Source: Thiobacillus sp. (GTDB lineage Bacteria; Pseudomonadota; Gammaproteobacteria; Burkholderiales; Thiobacillaceae). Taken from it: DNA of 64,000 nt. Of this stretch, positions 52,109-60,417 are shown one piece after another. Each line of letters begins with the position of its first letter. Position 1 is the stretch's first letter. Made by a program: the position numbers and the translations under genes. The stretch spans positions 1 to 64,000 of the forward strand of contig NZ_JANJXQ010000050.1 in the NCBI RefSeq assembly GCF_024708915.1. The letters are read 5' to 3'. Below the pieces are notes generated by a model. That model searched no databases and had not been told where the DNA came from. It saw only the letters and a list, made by a program, of their open reading frames with translations.

Positions 52109-53319
52109 AAATTTTCCTGTTGTGCGGTTTGCTGGCGTCGGGCTGGGCCCAGGCGCTGCAACTCAGCGCCACACGCCTGTGGCCGTCGCCCGATTACACC
52201 CGGATCACGCTGGAGGCGGCGCAACCGGTCGCGCACAAATACTTCGCGCTGTCGAACCCCGAGCGCCTGGTGATCGACCTCGAGGGCGTGGAGGCGGGCG
52301 CAGCGCTCGACGCGCTGGGCGGACAGCTGAGCGCAGAGGATCCCTATATCGGCGCCATTCGTGTGGGGACGAATCGTCCCGGGGTGATGCGCCTGGTGCT
52401 GGATCTGAAAGCCGCCGTCAAACCCTCGGTGTTCCAGTTGCCGCCGCTGGGACAATACGGCCACCGGCTGGTGGTGGACCTGTATCCGGTTCAGACAGAC
52501 CCGGCGCAGACCGCCGACACTGCGGCGAATCCGGTCGCGCCGCCGCAACCCGGCGTGGCCGAACAAGCCAGGCCCGCCAAGCCTGCCGCGCCGCAATACG
52601 CGCGGCTGATTACGGTGGCGATCGATGCCGGCCACGGCGGCGAAGACCCCGGCGCGATCGGCGCCAACGGCTCGCACGAGAAGAACATCACACTGGCGCT
52701 GGCGAAAAAACTCAAGCAGAAAATCGATGCGCAGGAAAACATGCGCGCCGTGCTGATCCGCGACGGCGACTACTTCGTGCCGCTGGCGCAGCGGGTCACC
52801 AAGGCGCGCGCGGTGAAGGCCGATCTGTTCATGTCGATCCACGCCGACGCCTTCATCAAGCCGCATGCGCGCGGCTCGTCGGTGTTCGCGCTGTCGGAGC
52901 ACGGGGCGACCTCGGTCGCGGCGCGCTGGCTGGCCAAAAAGGAAAACGAGGCGGATCTGGTGGGCGGCATCAACATCGACGTCAAGGATCCTTTTCTCAA
53001 GCGCACCCTGATCGACCTGTCGCAGACCGCCACCATCAACGACAGCCTGAAGCTGGGGCGCGCGGTGCTGAAGGAGATCGGCGGCGTCAACACGCTGCAC
53101 AAGGCGCACGTCGAGCAGGCGGGGTTTGCGGTGCTGAAGGCACCGGATATTCCGTCGATCCTGATCGAGACCGCGTTCATTTCCAACCCGGAAGAAGAGA
53201 AACGCCTCAACGACTCCGCCTACCAGGATCGACTGGTCGACGCCATCGTCGTCGGCGTCAAGGATTACTTCGACAAGCACCCGCTGACCGCGCCGTCGCG
53301 GCTGACGCGCAATCCATGA
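52090..53319 (+). CDS. amiC: N-acetylmuramoyl-L-alanine amidase with AMIN domain
   Basis: A 409-residue periplasmic zinc amidase that cuts the septal peptidoglycan during cell separation. Signal peptide to about residue 22 (ending AQA), AMIN domain about 25-140 that targets the septum, a Pro/Ala-rich linker, and amidase_3 domain about 175-400 with DAGHGGEDPGAIG, SIHADAF and ILIETAFISNPEEE. GGAGG lies unusually close (one base) before the ATG. Operon tsaE-amiC-hemerythrin-mutL with overlaps. Confidence 0.93.
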   Translation: MLHALLKIFLLCGLLASGWAQALQLSATRLWPSPDYTRITLEAAQPVAHKYFALSNPERLVIDLEGVEAGAALDALGGQLSAEDPYIGAIRVGTNRPGVMRLVLDLKAAVKPSVFQLPPLGQYGHRLVVDLYPVQTDPAQTADTAANPVAPPQPGVAEQARPAKPAAPQYARLITVAIDAGHGGEDPGAIGANGSHEKNITLALAKKLKQKIDAQENMRAVLIRDGDYFVPLAQRVTKARAVKADLFMSIHADAFIKPHARGSSVFALSEHGATSVAARWLAKKENEADLVGGINIDVKDPFLKRTLIDLSQTATINDSLKLGRAVLKEIGGVNTLHKAHVEQAGFAVLKAPDIPSILIETAFISNPEEEKRLNDSAYQDRLVDAIVVGVKDYFDKHPLTAPSRLTRNP

Positions 53320-53855
53320 CCGGCAGCCTGCTGGGTGCGGCGGCCCCGGGATTCGACCGGCCGCTGGATGTGCTTGAGGCCTGCCATGGCCGCATCGCCA
53401 AACAGTGCGACACCCTGGAGAAAATACTGGCGCATCTGCCGGCGCACGGCGCCGACGCGCAGGCGCAACAGGCCGCGCGCGCGGTGCGGGCTTACTTCGA
53501 CACCGCTGCGGTGCACCATCACGACGACGAAGAACGCAACCTGTTCCCGTTGCTGGAACAGGCGGGCGCGCCCGGCGCCTGCGATCTGGTCGAAACCCTG
53601 ACGCTGGAACACGACGAGCTGGCCCTGCTGTGGCGGCGGCTGAGCGTTGCCTTGCGGCAGATCGAGACGGGCGCGGCGAATGCGCTGGACGAGGCGCTGA
53701 CGCGCCGTTTCATTACCCTCAATCGCAGCCATCTCGAATTCGAGAACACCCATGTGCTGCCGCTGGCGCGGCAAGCGCTCGGCGCCGCCGATATCGAACG
53801 GCTGGGCCGCGCCATGGCGGCGCGGCGTGGCGCGCCGTTTGTGGAGCGGCCATGA
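53316..53855 (+). CDS. Hemerythrin-like (HHE) domain protein
   Basis: A 179-residue helical protein with His and Glu positions of the hemerythrin cation-binding family: EACHGRIAK, VHHHDDEERNLFPLL, LTLEHDELALLW and RSHLEFENTHVLPLA. Such proteins bind a di-iron centre and sense or store oxygen or help repair iron clusters. It is inserted between amiC and mutL with ATGA overlaps on both sides. Confidence 0.9.
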   Translation: MTGSLLGAAAPGFDRPLDVLEACHGRIAKQCDTLEKILAHLPAHGADAQAQQAARAVRAYFDTAAVHHHDDEERNLFPLLEQAGAPGACDLVETLTLEHDELALLWRRLSVALRQIETGAANALDEALTRRFITLNRSHLEFENTHVLPLARQALGAADIERLGRAMAARRGAPFVERP

Positions 53856-55627
53856 GCATCCGCGTATTGCCCGATGTGCTGATTTCGCAAATCGCCGCCG
53901 GCGAGGTGGTCGAACGCCCCGCAGCGGCGCTGAAGGAGATACTGGAAAACAGTCTCGATGCCGGCGCCAGCGAAATTCAAATCGAACTGGAGCAGGGCGG
54001 CATCAAGCGCATTCGCGTCAGCGACAACGGCGGTGGCATCCCGAAGGACGAACTCGTGCTCGCGCTGACGCGCCATGCCACCAGCAAGATCGCCAGCTTG
54101 AGCGACCTCGAGCGGGTGGCGAGCCTGGGCTTCCGCGGCGAGGCGCTGGCGTCGATTGCCGCGATCGCGCGGGTTCAGCTGACCAGCCGCAGCGTCGATG
54201 CGGCGCATGCCTGGGCGCTGCAGGCCGAAGGCGGGCAGCTTGCCGCGCCCGCACCGGCGGCGCGCGCCGGCGGCACCACGATCGATATCCAGGATCTGTT
54301 TTTCAACACGCCGGCACGGCGCAAGTTTCTCAAAACCGACGCCACCGAATACGCCCACTGCGCCGAAACCGTGCGCCGCCTGGCGCTGGCGCAGCCGCAG
54401 ACGGGATTCACGCTGACGCACAATGGCCGCGTGCAGCTGCGCCTGAATGCCGAGCCGGCCGATGCGCGGGTGCGCCATGTGCTGGGCGACGCCTTCGAGC
54501 GCAACGCCATTGCGGTCGAGGCGGCGGCGGGCACCCTCAGGCTGAACGGCTGGGTGATCCGTCCCGGCGCCGCCACCGCCGGCCGCGACAGCCAGCACGT
54601 GTTCGTCAATGGCCGCTACGTGCGCGACAAGCTGATCGTCCATGCGCTGAAGGAAGCCTACCGCGACGTGCTGCACCAGCAGTTGAACCCGGCGTATTGC
54701 CTGTTCATCGAACTGCCGCCGGAAACGGTGGACGTCAACGTGCATCCGGCCAAGACCGAAATCCGGTTCCGCGACAGCCGGGGCGTGCACCAGTTCCTGT
54801 ATCGCGCGGTCGAGCGCCTGCTGGGGGCGCCGGTGGCGTCCGGCGAGGCGTCCGCCATCGCCCCTGCGCCCGCATCCAGGCCGCCAGCCTGGGGCGCGCC
54901 GCAGCAAGCGGCGATGCCGCTGCAGGTGGCCGAGGCGATGGCGTTCTATGCGCCGTTTCAGGGATCAGGGGGCAGGGGCCAGGATTCAGGGGAGTTTGTT
55001 GCGCCTGCGGCGCAGGCTTTGCCTGAAAGCGGGCAGGGCGACGCACCGCCGCTCGGTTATGCGCTGGCGCAGTTGCACGGCGTCTACGTACTGGCGCAGA
55101 ACGCGCAGGGGCTGGTGGTGGTCGACATGCACGCCGCGCACGAGCGGGTGGTATACGAAAAGCTCAAGTCCGCGCTCGACGCCCGTGCGGTGCCGGCGCA
55201 GACGCTGCTGATTCCCCTGGCGCTGACGGTCGACGCGTGCGACGTGGCGGAGATCGGGCCGCATCTGGCTGCGCTTGCCGACATCGGCTTCGAACTGTCG
55301 GTCACCTCGCCGACCTCGGTGGCAGTGCGCTCGGTGCCGTGGCTGCTGAAAGATGCCGATCCCGTCGAGCTGACCCGCGCGGTGCTGGCAGAGGTCGCCG
55401 AATTCGGCGTGGCGCGGCTGCTGGTCGAGCGCCGCAACGAACTGCTGGCGACGCTCGCCTGCCACGGCGCGGTGCGCGCCAACCGGCATCTGACGCTGCC
55501 CGAAATGAATGCGCTGCTGCGGGAGATGGAGGCCACCGAGCGGGCCGGGCAGTGCAACCATGGTCGGCCGACCTGGTTCCAGCTCGGCCTCAAGGAACTG
55601 GATGCCATGTTCATGCGCGGGCGTTGA
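53852..55627 (+). CDS. mutL: DNA mismatch repair protein MutL (endonuclease type)
   Basis: A 591-residue protein coordinating mismatch repair. N-terminal GHKL ATPase motifs: EILENSLDAGA, VSDNGGGIP, RHATSKI, LGFRGEAL. The C-terminal domain carries DMHAAHERVVYE (the DxHA-x2-E-x4-E endonuclease motif), ACHGAVRAN and CNHGRPT, so it should nick DNA itself, unlike the MutH-dependent E. coli protein. The linker near 54960-55010 is a run of CAGGGG-type repeats, a tolerated low-complexity region. Starts in overlap with the hemerythrin-like gene. Confidence 0.96.
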   Translation: MSIRVLPDVLISQIAAGEVVERPAAALKEILENSLDAGASEIQIELEQGGIKRIRVSDNGGGIPKDELVLALTRHATSKIASLSDLERVASLGFRGEALASIAAIARVQLTSRSVDAAHAWALQAEGGQLAAPAPAARAGGTTIDIQDLFFNTPARRKFLKTDATEYAHCAETVRRLALAQPQTGFTLTHNGRVQLRLNAEPADARVRHVLGDAFERNAIAVEAAAGTLRLNGWVIRPGAATAGRDSQHVFVNGRYVRDKLIVHALKEAYRDVLHQQLNPAYCLFIELPPETVDVNVHPAKTEIRFRDSRGVHQFLYRAVERLLGAPVASGEASAIAPAPASRPPAWGAPQQAAMPLQVAEAMAFYAPFQGSGGRGQDSGEFVAPAAQALPESGQGDAPPLGYALAQLHGVYVLAQNAQGLVVVDMHAAHERVVYEKLKSALDARAVPAQTLLIPLALTVDACDVAEIGPHLAALADIGFELSVTSPTSVAVRSVPWLLKDADPVELTRAVLAEVAEFGVARLLVERRNELLATLACHGAVRANRHLTLPEMNALLREMEATERAGQCNHGRPTWFQLGLKELDAMFMRGR

Positions 55628-55648
55628 TTTTGCGACGGCGCTTTTGGC

Positions 55649-55676
55649 TATAATCTTGAGCTAATTAGTCAGGTAT
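55649..55676 (+). promoter_or_regulatory. Promoter with an IscR/Rrf2-type operator before the S24-like gene
   Basis: TATAAT at 55649-55654, with TTGATT 19 bases upstream, then TTGAGCTAATTAGTCAGGTA beginning at 55656. The latter matches 18 of the last 21 positions of the IscR type 1 consensus (YYGACTRWWWYAGTCRRSTAT). The site overlaps the expected transcription start, so binding would repress. Confidence 0.55.
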
Positions 55677-55689
55677 TAACGGGATTCCC

Positions 55690-56043
55690 ATGAACGAACG
55701 CAAAACCATTCCCATCCAGGACATCAACGAGGCCAGCAACTGCTCCAGCGCCGAGCCCTATGCGCTGATGGTACTGGGCGATTCCATGCTGCCGGAATTC
55801 GAGGAAGGCGAAATCATCGTCGTCGAGCCGTCCGGCCTGGTCAAGGACGGCTCCTACGTGGTGGCCTACGTGAACGATGAATACATTTTTCGCCAGCTGG
55901 TGAAGTGCGACGACGGCTGGATGCTGAAACCGCTCAACCCGTTGTACGAGAACATCCCGGTGCCCGATGTCGACGTGGCCAAGGGGGTGGTGATCATGAA
56001 GAAGCGGCCGGGCAAGCGCAGCGAGCAGAAGCGTTACATCTGA
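55690..56043 (+). CDS. S24 (LexA-like) peptidase-fold protein lacking the catalytic lysine
   Basis: A 117-residue stand-alone S24 fold without a helix-turn-helix. The nucleophile region is kept (VLGDSMLPEFEEGE, Ser32), but alignment with LexA residues 119-156 places Arg68 (EYIFRQL) where the catalytic Lys156 sits. It is probably inactive as a self-cleaving protease and may bind a partner instead. A good IscR-like operator overlaps its promoter. It lies between mutL and a second gene with the same type of operator. Confidence 0.8.
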   Translation: MNERKTIPIQDINEASNCSSAEPYALMVLGDSMLPEFEEGEIIVVEPSGLVKDGSYVVAYVNDEYIFRQLVKCDDGWMLKPLNPLYENIPVPDVDVAKGVVIMKKRPGKRSEQKRYI

Positions 56044-56097
56044 GCATGCCGGCGATCGATTCAATTTATTGAATGGGTCATTAAATATTCGAATAAA

Positions 56098-56122
56098 ATG
56101 GTTGACTAATATACTCAGGTAT
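56098..56122 (+). promoter_or_regulatory. IscR/Rrf2-type operator before the 150-residue gene
   Basis: TTGACTAATATACTCAGGTA starting at 56102, ending T at 56122: 20 of 21 positions of YYGACTRWWWYAGTCRRSTAT, and with the preceding ATGG 23 of 25. It contains the inverted repeat ATATAC-TCAG-GTATAT partly overlapping. A perfect palindrome TCAATTTATTGA lies 30 bases upstream (56061-56072). Confidence 0.6.
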
Positions 56123-56172
56123 ATAGACTGAAGATGCAGTTCAACCCTTCACCTTCATTAAAGGAGAAAGCC

Positions 56173-56625
56173 ATGAGTGGATTGATCGCCAATTTTCCGA
56201 GCGACGGCATCGTAACCGTCAACCGCGTGGTTCTGAAGCCGGAATACACGGTGGACGACCTGCAGGAGCGCGTGGCGTTTCTGTGCGAAAACGTCAAGAC
56301 CTATCACTCCGACACCGGTTTTGTGGGCGGCTTTGTCGCGCTGAACTCCGGCCAGGTGTCGAACGAAGGCTCGACCATCGGCCAGGCGGTCGAAAGCCCG
56401 ATGAAGGGCAAGGAAGCGCTGATCGTGACTTTCTGGACCGACTTCGAAAACCACGAAAAATCGCACCGCTCGGAGACCTTCCAGCCGCTGTTCCAGAAAG
56501 CACTGGAACTGTGCGAGAACGGCAACGAGGAGATTGCCTACGAAATGCTGTGGTCCGGCAAGGCTTACGGCCCCGACGAGATCGCGGCAGCACGCCAGGC
56601 CAAGGCGCAATACGCTACCAGCTGA
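56173..56625 (+). CDS. Unrecognised 150-residue cytoplasmic protein
   Basis: A soluble protein with no signal peptide. It begins MSGLIANFPSDGIVTVNRVV, has a central FVGGFVALNSGQVSNEG and a strand-helix unit ALIVTFWTDFENHEKSHRSE followed by FQPLFQKALELCENGNEE. The alternation of strands and a helix holding the H-x3-H pair recalls dimeric alpha-beta barrel (antibiotic monooxygenase-like) proteins, but I cannot assign a family. A strong AAGGAG precedes the ATG, an IscR-like operator lies upstream and a strong terminator follows, so it is a monocistronic, regulated and probably well-expressed gene. Confidence 0.75.
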   Translation: MSGLIANFPSDGIVTVNRVVLKPEYTVDDLQERVAFLCENVKTYHSDTGFVGGFVALNSGQVSNEGSTIGQAVESPMKGKEALIVTFWTDFENHEKSHRSETFQPLFQKALELCENGNEEIAYEMLWSGKAYGPDEIAAARQAKAQYATS

Positions 56626-56642
56626 TTTGCGGTTCCACTGGA

Positions 56643-56668
56643 AACGGCGGGATTTCCCGCCGTTTTTT
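56643..56668 (+). terminator. Strong intrinsic terminator
   Basis: AACGGCGGGA (56643-56652) pairs perfectly with TCCCGCCGTT (56655-56664) around two T bases, followed by a run of T to 56668. It ends the gene at 56173. Confidence 0.92.
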
Positions 56669-56741
56669 ATGGGTGCGCTGTGGCGATTCGAGTCCCTTGA
56701 TATTGCTTGCCGCCAGCCCGACTGCGGCATAATCGGCCGCC

Positions 56742-57680
56742 ATGCCTGAGTATCTGCCTCCCGCCATTTTCCTGATGGGCCCGACCGCTTCGGGCAAGAC
56801 CGCGCTTGCGGTCAACCTGCTCGAACGCTTTCCGCTCGAAATCATCAGCGTCGATTCGGCGCTGGTATACCGCGGCATGGACATCGGCACGGCCAAGCCC
56901 GATGCCGCCACTCTGGCGCGCGCACCGCATCATCTGCTGGATATCCGCGATCCCACCGAAGCCTATTCGGCGGCGGCGTTTTGCGACGATGCGCGGCGGT
57001 TGATGGCCGACATCGCCGCGCGCGGCAAGGTGCCGCTGCTGGTCGGCGGCACCATGCTGTATTTCCGTGCCTTGCTGCACGGGCTGGACGATCTGCCGCG
57101 TGCCGATGCCGCGCTGCGCAAAAAGCTGGAAAGGGAGGCCGCCGAGCGTGGCTGGCCCGCACTGCACGCCGAACTGGCCGTGGTCGACCCGGTGACCGCC
57201 GCACGGCTGGCGCCGAACGATTCGCAGCGCATCGGCCGTGCGCTGGAGATTTTCCGGCTTGCCGGCACGCCCATGTCGGCGCTGCTCGACCAGGATCAAT
57301 CCGAATTGCCCTACCGCGTGCTGCAATTCGCCCTGATCCCGTCCGACCGTGCCGTGCTGCACCAGCGCATCGCCGCGCGCTTCGATGCCATGCTGGCGGA
57401 AGGTTTGCTCGACGAAGTGGAAATCCTGCGCCGCAGCTACGCACTCACGCCCGACCTGCCTGCCATGCGCGCGGTCGGCTACCGCCAGGCGTGGGCTTAT
57501 CTCGACGGGGACATTGATTTGGCGGCTTTGCGCGAGCAGGGCATCGCCGCCACCCGCCAGCTCGCCAAGCGCCAGCTCACCTGGCTGCGCTCGTGGCCCG
57601 ACGTGGTGGTGCTGGATTGCCTGGCGGCCGGACTGGAATCACAGGCGACGGCCCTGGTGGAACGTCATTTAAGGCCGTAG
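56742..57680 (+). CDS. miaA: tRNA dimethylallyltransferase
   Basis: A 312-residue enzyme adding the isopentenyl group to A37 of UNN-reading tRNAs. P-loop [12 protein letters not shown] at residues about 9-20, [19 protein letters not shown], and [12 protein letters not shown] near the end. The usual neighbour hfq does not follow; instead xseA lies convergently. The next gene starts only on the other strand. Confidence 0.96.
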   Translation: MPEYLPPAIFLMGPTASGKTALAVNLLERFPLEIISVDSALVYRGMDIGTAKPDAATLARAPHHLLDIRDPTEAYSAAAFCDDARRLMADIAARGKVPLLVGGTMLYFRALLHGLDDLPRADAALRKKLEREAAERGWPALHAELAVVDPVTAARLAPNDSQRIGRALEIFRLAGTPMSALLDQDQSELPYRVLQFALIPSDRAVLHQRIAARFDAMLAEGLLDEVEILRRSYALTPDLPAMRAVGYRQAWAYLDGDIDLAALREQGIAATRQLAKRQLTWLRSWPDVVVLDCLAAGLESQATALVERHLRP

Positions 57681-57686
57681 CCGGCC

Positions 57687-59039
57687 TCAATCCTCGCGCG
57701 TCGACTCCACCCGCGCGCGGGCCCGTCCGCGATGGAAACGGATGCCGACGCTGTCGCCCGCGCCAAGCGTCGCGGCATCCTGCACCACCGCGCCGTTTTC
57801 CAGTTGCACGATGCTGTAGCCGCGCGCCAGCACGCCTTCCGGGTTGAGGTGGGAAAGGCTGCTGGCCAGCCGCGCCAGTTCGAGTTGACGCCGGCCGGCG
57901 CTGCCCTCGACCGCGCGTGCGGCACGCGCGCCAAGCGTGCCCAGCCGCTGCTGCTCGCGCCGGATGGCGTGAAGCGGCGTCACCAGCCGCTGGCTCAGCC
58001 GCGCGATGCGCAGCTGTTCGGTCGTCAGGCGCGTGGCGCCGGCATGGCCGAGGCGCTGCGCCAACGGGTAAAGGTCGATGTAGCGGCGGCGCAGCTGCTC
58101 GGCCGGGTGGACCAGACGACGCGCCAGGTAATCCAGCCGCTGCATCTCGGTCTGCTGCCGGCGGGCGAGATGGCGCTGCAGCTGGCGGCCCAGGTGGCCC
58201 AGTTGCTGCAGCAGTTCGGCCCGCAGCGGGCTGGCGAGTTCGGCCGCCGCCGTTGGCGTGGGTGCGCGCAGGTCGGCGGCAAAGTCGGCCAGGGTGAAAT
58301 CGGTCTCGTGGCCGATCCCGCTCACCACCGGCATCGGACTGGCGGCAATCGCACGCGCCACCGCTTCGTCGTTGAACGCCCACAAATCCTCCAGCGAACC
58401 ACCACCGCGGCATACCAGCAGCACGTCGCACTCGGCGCGCGCGGCGGCGGTGCGGATGGCGGCGGCAATCTGCACGCCGGCGCCGGCGCCCTGTACCGGG
58501 GTGGGGTAGAGGATCACCGGCAGGCCCGGCATGCGGCGCGCCAGCGCGGTCAGCACGTCGTGCAGCGCCGCCGCCTGCGGCGAAGTGACGATGCCGAGGC
58601 AATACGGAAAGCGCGGCAGGGCGCGCTTTTTCGCCGGATCGAACAGGCCTTCTGCTTCGAGTCTGGCCTTGAGTTTGAGGAAGGCTTCATACAGCCGGCC
58701 GGCACCAGCGCGGCGGATCGACTCGGCGCCCAGCTGGAATTCGCCGCGCGCTTCGTACAGTGAGGGCAGGGCGCGCAGCTCGATGTGGTCGCCGTTGGCA
58801 GGGGTGAAATCGGCAAACTGGTTGCGGCCGCGAAACATCACGCAGCGCACCTGGGCATTCGCATCCTTCAGGGAAAAATACCAATGGCCCGACGCGGCGC
58901 GAGTGAAGTTGGATACTTCGCCTTCCACCCACAGCAGCGGCAATTGCGACTCCAGCGCACGGCGTGCCATGCGGTTGAGCTCGCTTACGGTGAGCACAGG
59001 CAATTCCACGGCGCCCGGGGAGTCTTCGATCCAGTCCAT
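57687..59039 (-). CDS. xseA: Exodeoxyribonuclease VII large subunit
   Basis: A 450-residue subunit of the single-strand exonuclease. An OB fold at residues about 10-105 ([36 protein letters not shown]), a catalytic core with [20 protein letters not shown] and [16 protein letters not shown], then a long coiled-coil region. ATG at 59039 (MDWIED) fits the family better than 59078. No xseB is seen nearby. Confidence 0.94.
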   Translation of the reverse strand: MDWIEDSPGAVELPVLTVSELNRMARRALESQLPLLWVEGEVSNFTRAASGHWYFSLKDANAQVRCVMFRGRNQFADFTPANGDHIELRALPSLYEARGEFQLGAESIRRAGAGRLYEAFLKLKARLEAEGLFDPAKKRALPRFPYCLGIVTSPQAAALHDVLTALARRMPGLPVILYPTPVQGAGAGVQIAAAIRTAAARAECDVLLVCRGGGSLEDLWAFNDEAVARAIAASPMPVVSGIGHETDFTLADFAADLRAPTPTAAAELASPLRAELLQQLGHLGRQLQRHLARRQQTEMQRLDYLARRLVHPAEQLRRRYIDLYPLAQRLGHAGATRLTTEQLRIARLSQRLVTPLHAIRREQQRLGTLGARAARAVEGSAGRRQLELARLASSLSHLNPEGVLARGYSIVQLENGAVVQDAATLGAGDSVGIRFHRGRARARVESTRED

Positions 59040-59375
59040 GGCGCGCAGGATAGCGGGTTGATGCCCGGCACGGTTCATGCACAGCCGATAAATTTCTGGG
59101 AAAAAATCTTTAAAACCCTATTGACGATAGTTGTGTTTTTGTAACTCATTGATATAAAAAAATAAAATGGATTGGTTACTTTTTGTGCCAAAACGCTTTT
59201 CCCTTTGTGGGCGGGTGTTTAGGGGAACTGGCAGGGCGTTTCTCACAGACTTATCCACATCAATTGTGGAGAACTCGGCCAGCACGCCAAAAACGCCGTC
59301 CATGCTATGGGGGCTTGCCGAACCCCGCGCGCGGGCGCTACATTTCGCCTGTTGTTTTATTGGGAGTGGTATCCA
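59040..59375. other. AT-rich intergenic region with one DnaA box
   Basis: A gap of 336 bases between divergent xseA and exbB. An AT-rich block lies at 59130-59180 (ATAAAAAAATAAAATGG). TTATCCACA (59251-59259) is a consensus DnaA box and is followed by TCAATTGTGGA, giving the inverted repeat TCCACA-TCAA-TTGTGGA. No gene seen. Only one full box is present, so this is not convincing as a replication origin. Confidence 0.6.
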
Positions 59376-59981
59376 GTGCTTGCCATCATCGAGGCGGCCG
59401 GTTGGCCGGTCTGGCCGTTGATTCTGGCGTCGGTCGTCGCCGTCGCCATCATTATCGAACGCGCCTACAGTTTGCGTACCCAGGAAGTGGCGCCTGCCAG
59501 TCTGCTGCTGGAAACGATCAAGATCTATCAGGAACGCGGCGTGACGCAGGAGCTGGTCGCCCGGCTGGCCGACGGCTCCCCGCTGGGGCGGATATTTGCC
59601 ACCGCGCTGAAGAACGCTCACAACTCGCGCGAAGTGATGAAGGAATCCATCGAGGAATCCGGACGTGCCGTCACCCACGAGCTTGACCGTTTCCTGACGT
59701 CGCTTGGCACCATCGCCAGCATGGCGCCGCTGCTCGGCCTGTTCGGCACGGTCATCGGCATGATCGAAATTTTCGGCGCACAAACGGCAACCGGTACCAA
59801 TCCCGGACAGCTGGCGCATGGTATTTCGATTGCGCTGTACAACACGGCATTCGGCCTGATCGTGGCGATTCCAGCGATGATTTTCTACCGCTACTTTCGC
59901 GCCAAGGTGGAGTCCCTGGTGGTCGACATGGAACAGCAGGCGATCAAGCTGGTGGAAATCGTCCACGGCGAACGAAAGTAA
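59376..59981 (+). CDS. exbB: MotA/TolQ/ExbB proton channel family protein
   Basis: A 201-residue inner-membrane protein with three helices (about residues 10-30, 105-130, 145-170) forming the proton channel with ExbD, to energise outer-membrane transport. Family motifs: GTIASMAPLLGLFGTVIGMI and GISIALYNTAFGLIVAIPAM. The start is taken as GTG at 59376 after GGGAG; the longer frame to 59307 has no match. Seven bases before exbD. No tonB is seen. Confidence 0.92.
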   Translation: MLAIIEAAGWPVWPLILASVVAVAIIIERAYSLRTQEVAPASLLLETIKIYQERGVTQELVARLADGSPLGRIFATALKNAHNSREVMKESIEESGRAVTHELDRFLTSLGTIASMAPLLGLFGTVIGMIEIFGAQTATGTNPGQLAHGISIALYNTAFGLIVAIPAMIFYRYFRAKVESLVVDMEQQAIKLVEIVHGERK

Positions 59982-59988
59982 GGCCGTC

Positions 59989-60405
59989 ATGAATTTTCGC
60001 AGAGGCCGCCGCGAGGATTACCCGGAAATCAACCTGATTCCGTTCATCGACATCCTGCTCGTCATCGTGATTTTCCTGGCGGTGACCACCACCTACGCAC
60101 GCTTTGCCGAACTCAAGATCAACCTGCCCACCAGCAGTGCCGCGCAAACGCCCAACCCGCCCAAGCAGATCGAAGTGGCGGTGGCCGAAAGCGGCCGCTA
60201 CCAGATCGACGGCACCGCGTTGGGCGAGGCCTCGATCGACGAGCTGGCCGCTGCGCTGAAAAAAGCCGCCGCCAACCGGGACGATCCGGTGGTGGTAATC
60301 AACGCCGATGCGCGGGCCGCGCATCAGTCGGTGGTGAACGTGATGGAAGCGGCACGCCGGGTGGAGCTGACCCGCATCACCTTCGCCACCCAGACCGCTC
60401 CTTAG
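59989..60405 (+). CDS. exbD: Biopolymer transport protein ExbD/TolR
   Basis: A 138-residue single-helix protein: INLIPFIDILLVIVIFLAV at residues about 16-34 with the proton-carrying Asp in IPFIDIL, then a periplasmic domain ending RITFATQTAP. Partner of ExbB. Precedes lpxK by 12 bases, the usual betaproteobacterial order. Confidence 0.93.
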   Translation: MNFRRGRREDYPEINLIPFIDILLVIVIFLAVTTTYARFAELKINLPTSSAAQTPNPPKQIEVAVAESGRYQIDGTALGEASIDELAAALKKAAANRDDPVVVINADARAAHQSVVNVMEAARRVELTRITFATQTAP

Positions 60406-60417
60406 GCGGTCGCATGC

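Noticed and set aside
54955..55015. Short CAGGGG-type tandem repeats in mutL as a possible mobile element
   Set aside because: They fall in the variable linker of MutL, keep the frame and lack inverted ends.
59130..59290. Possible replication origin (AT-rich block with a DnaA box)
   Set aside because: Only one full DnaA box was found, and dnaA, dnaN, rpmH or parAB are not near.
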